A DNA stretch of 64,000 bases from Allomuricauda sp. CAU 1633 (lineage in GTDB: Bacteria; Bacteroidota; Bacteroidia; Flavobacteriales; Flavobacteriaceae), in contig NZ_JAFLNE010000001.1 of NCBI RefSeq assembly GCF_017313225.1, positions 620,001 through 684,000 on the forward strand. Reading direction: 5' to 3'. Positions 63,785 to 64,000 of the stretch are shown here, piece after piece. The translations under genes were made by a program, and so were the position numbers. The notes under the pieces were generated by a model that was not told the origin of the DNA, did not search any database, and saw only the letters and a program-made list of their open reading frames with translations. Every line of letters begins with the position of its first letter. Position 1 is the first letter of the stretch.

Positions 63785-64000
63785 TTGCGTAAGACAGAAG
63801 CATTGGAAAAATTAACGGACAGAGACAAAAAACACCTTTGGCACCCATTGACCCAGCATAAGGTGAGTCCTGATATGTTGGGTATTGCAAGAGCCGAAGG
63901 GGCATTGATTTTTGATGAGGATGGAAAGGATTATGTGGATGGTATTGCATCGTGGTATACCTGCATGTATGGACACTGTAATCCCTATATTTTGAAAAAA
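63785..64000 (+). CDS. bioA: Adenosylmethionine-8-amino-7-oxononanoate transaminase (partial)
   Basis: The first 72 codons; the gene runs past the window end. LTDRDKKHLWHPLTQHK and the GKDYVDGIASWYTCMYGHCNP segment are the N-terminal signatures of BioA. It moves an amino group from S-adenosylmethionine to 7-keto-8-aminopelargonate. No ATG is in place before the first conserved residues; TTG at 63785, which follows a purine-rich AAGGGG, or TTG at 63803 are the candidate starts. An imperfect -7 box (CATCTTTG, 63755-63762) lies upstream. Confidence 0.88.
   Translation, partial: MRKTEALEKLTDRDKKHLWHPLTQHKVSPDMLGIARAEGALIFDEDGKDYVDGIASWYTCMYGHCNPYILKK

Overview
The window looks like chromosomal DNA of a member of the Flavobacteriaceae (Bacteroidota), most likely marine; a Muricauda/Flagellimonas-type relative is possible but the genus cannot be fixed from sequence reading alone. 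Evidence: four TonB-dependent receptors, three of them with an N-terminal carboxypeptidase-like regulatory domain; families largely confined to this phylum (DUF4270, DUF5689, Ig-like lipoproteins, fibronectin-like repeats of the ICWS type); Bacteroidota -7 promoter boxes of the TANNTTTG type; few Shine-Dalgarno sequences; and moderate G+C. No rRNA, tRNA, CRISPR array, insertion sequence or prophage was seen.

Layout. 1-7.4 kb: end of uvrC, a patatin/POTRA/beta-barrel outer membrane protein, a strong small-RNA candidate (2485-2585), then DUF3108, tryptophan 2,3-dioxygenase, an M23 peptidase lipoprotein and pgi in a tight row. 7.5-16 kb: a TonB receptor, a small membrane protein, and an outer-membrane locus made of a secreted EEP-family nuclease/phosphatase, a divergent TonB receptor and a DUF5689 plus lamin-tail lipoprotein. 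16-21 kb: SYLF and DinB proteins, then katG with an ankyrin protein and an omega-amidase. 21-30.5 kb: Ig-like lipoprotein, comF, a coiled-coil membrane protein, glyS, fhs, a FAD-linked sugar/lactone oxidase and a DUF3124 lipoprotein.

30.5-41.2 kb is the most accessory-looking part: a surface lipoprotein with three 306-bp tandem fibronectin-like repeats and about 18 L-domain/LRR-like repeats, several small unknown genes, an HTH regulator divergent from a 63-residue gene with two palindromes between them, a Crp-like regulator with an azoreductase, and a row of Gfo/Idh/MocA oxidoreductase, TonB receptor and hexapeptide acetyltransferase.

41.2-64 kb returns to housekeeping: xth, aldo/keto reductase, a minus-strand row panC-panD-flippase-like-esterase-like-radA, a divergent single-domain glycogen synthase, DUF4270 lipoprotein, glmS, a TonB receptor, atpD-atpC (split by a repeat-rich spacer), GNAT and M61 peptidase genes, and a biotin cluster bioF-DUF2007-bioD with bioA beyond an inserted convergent GT39 gene. 

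The best leads for something undescribed are the three-helix small RNA at 2485-2585, the palindrome-flanked HTH/small-protein pair at 34.3-34.8 kb, the palindrome at the leaderless-looking bioF promoter, and the nuclease/receptor/DUF5689 locus as a candidate uptake system for nucleic acids or another phosphoester.
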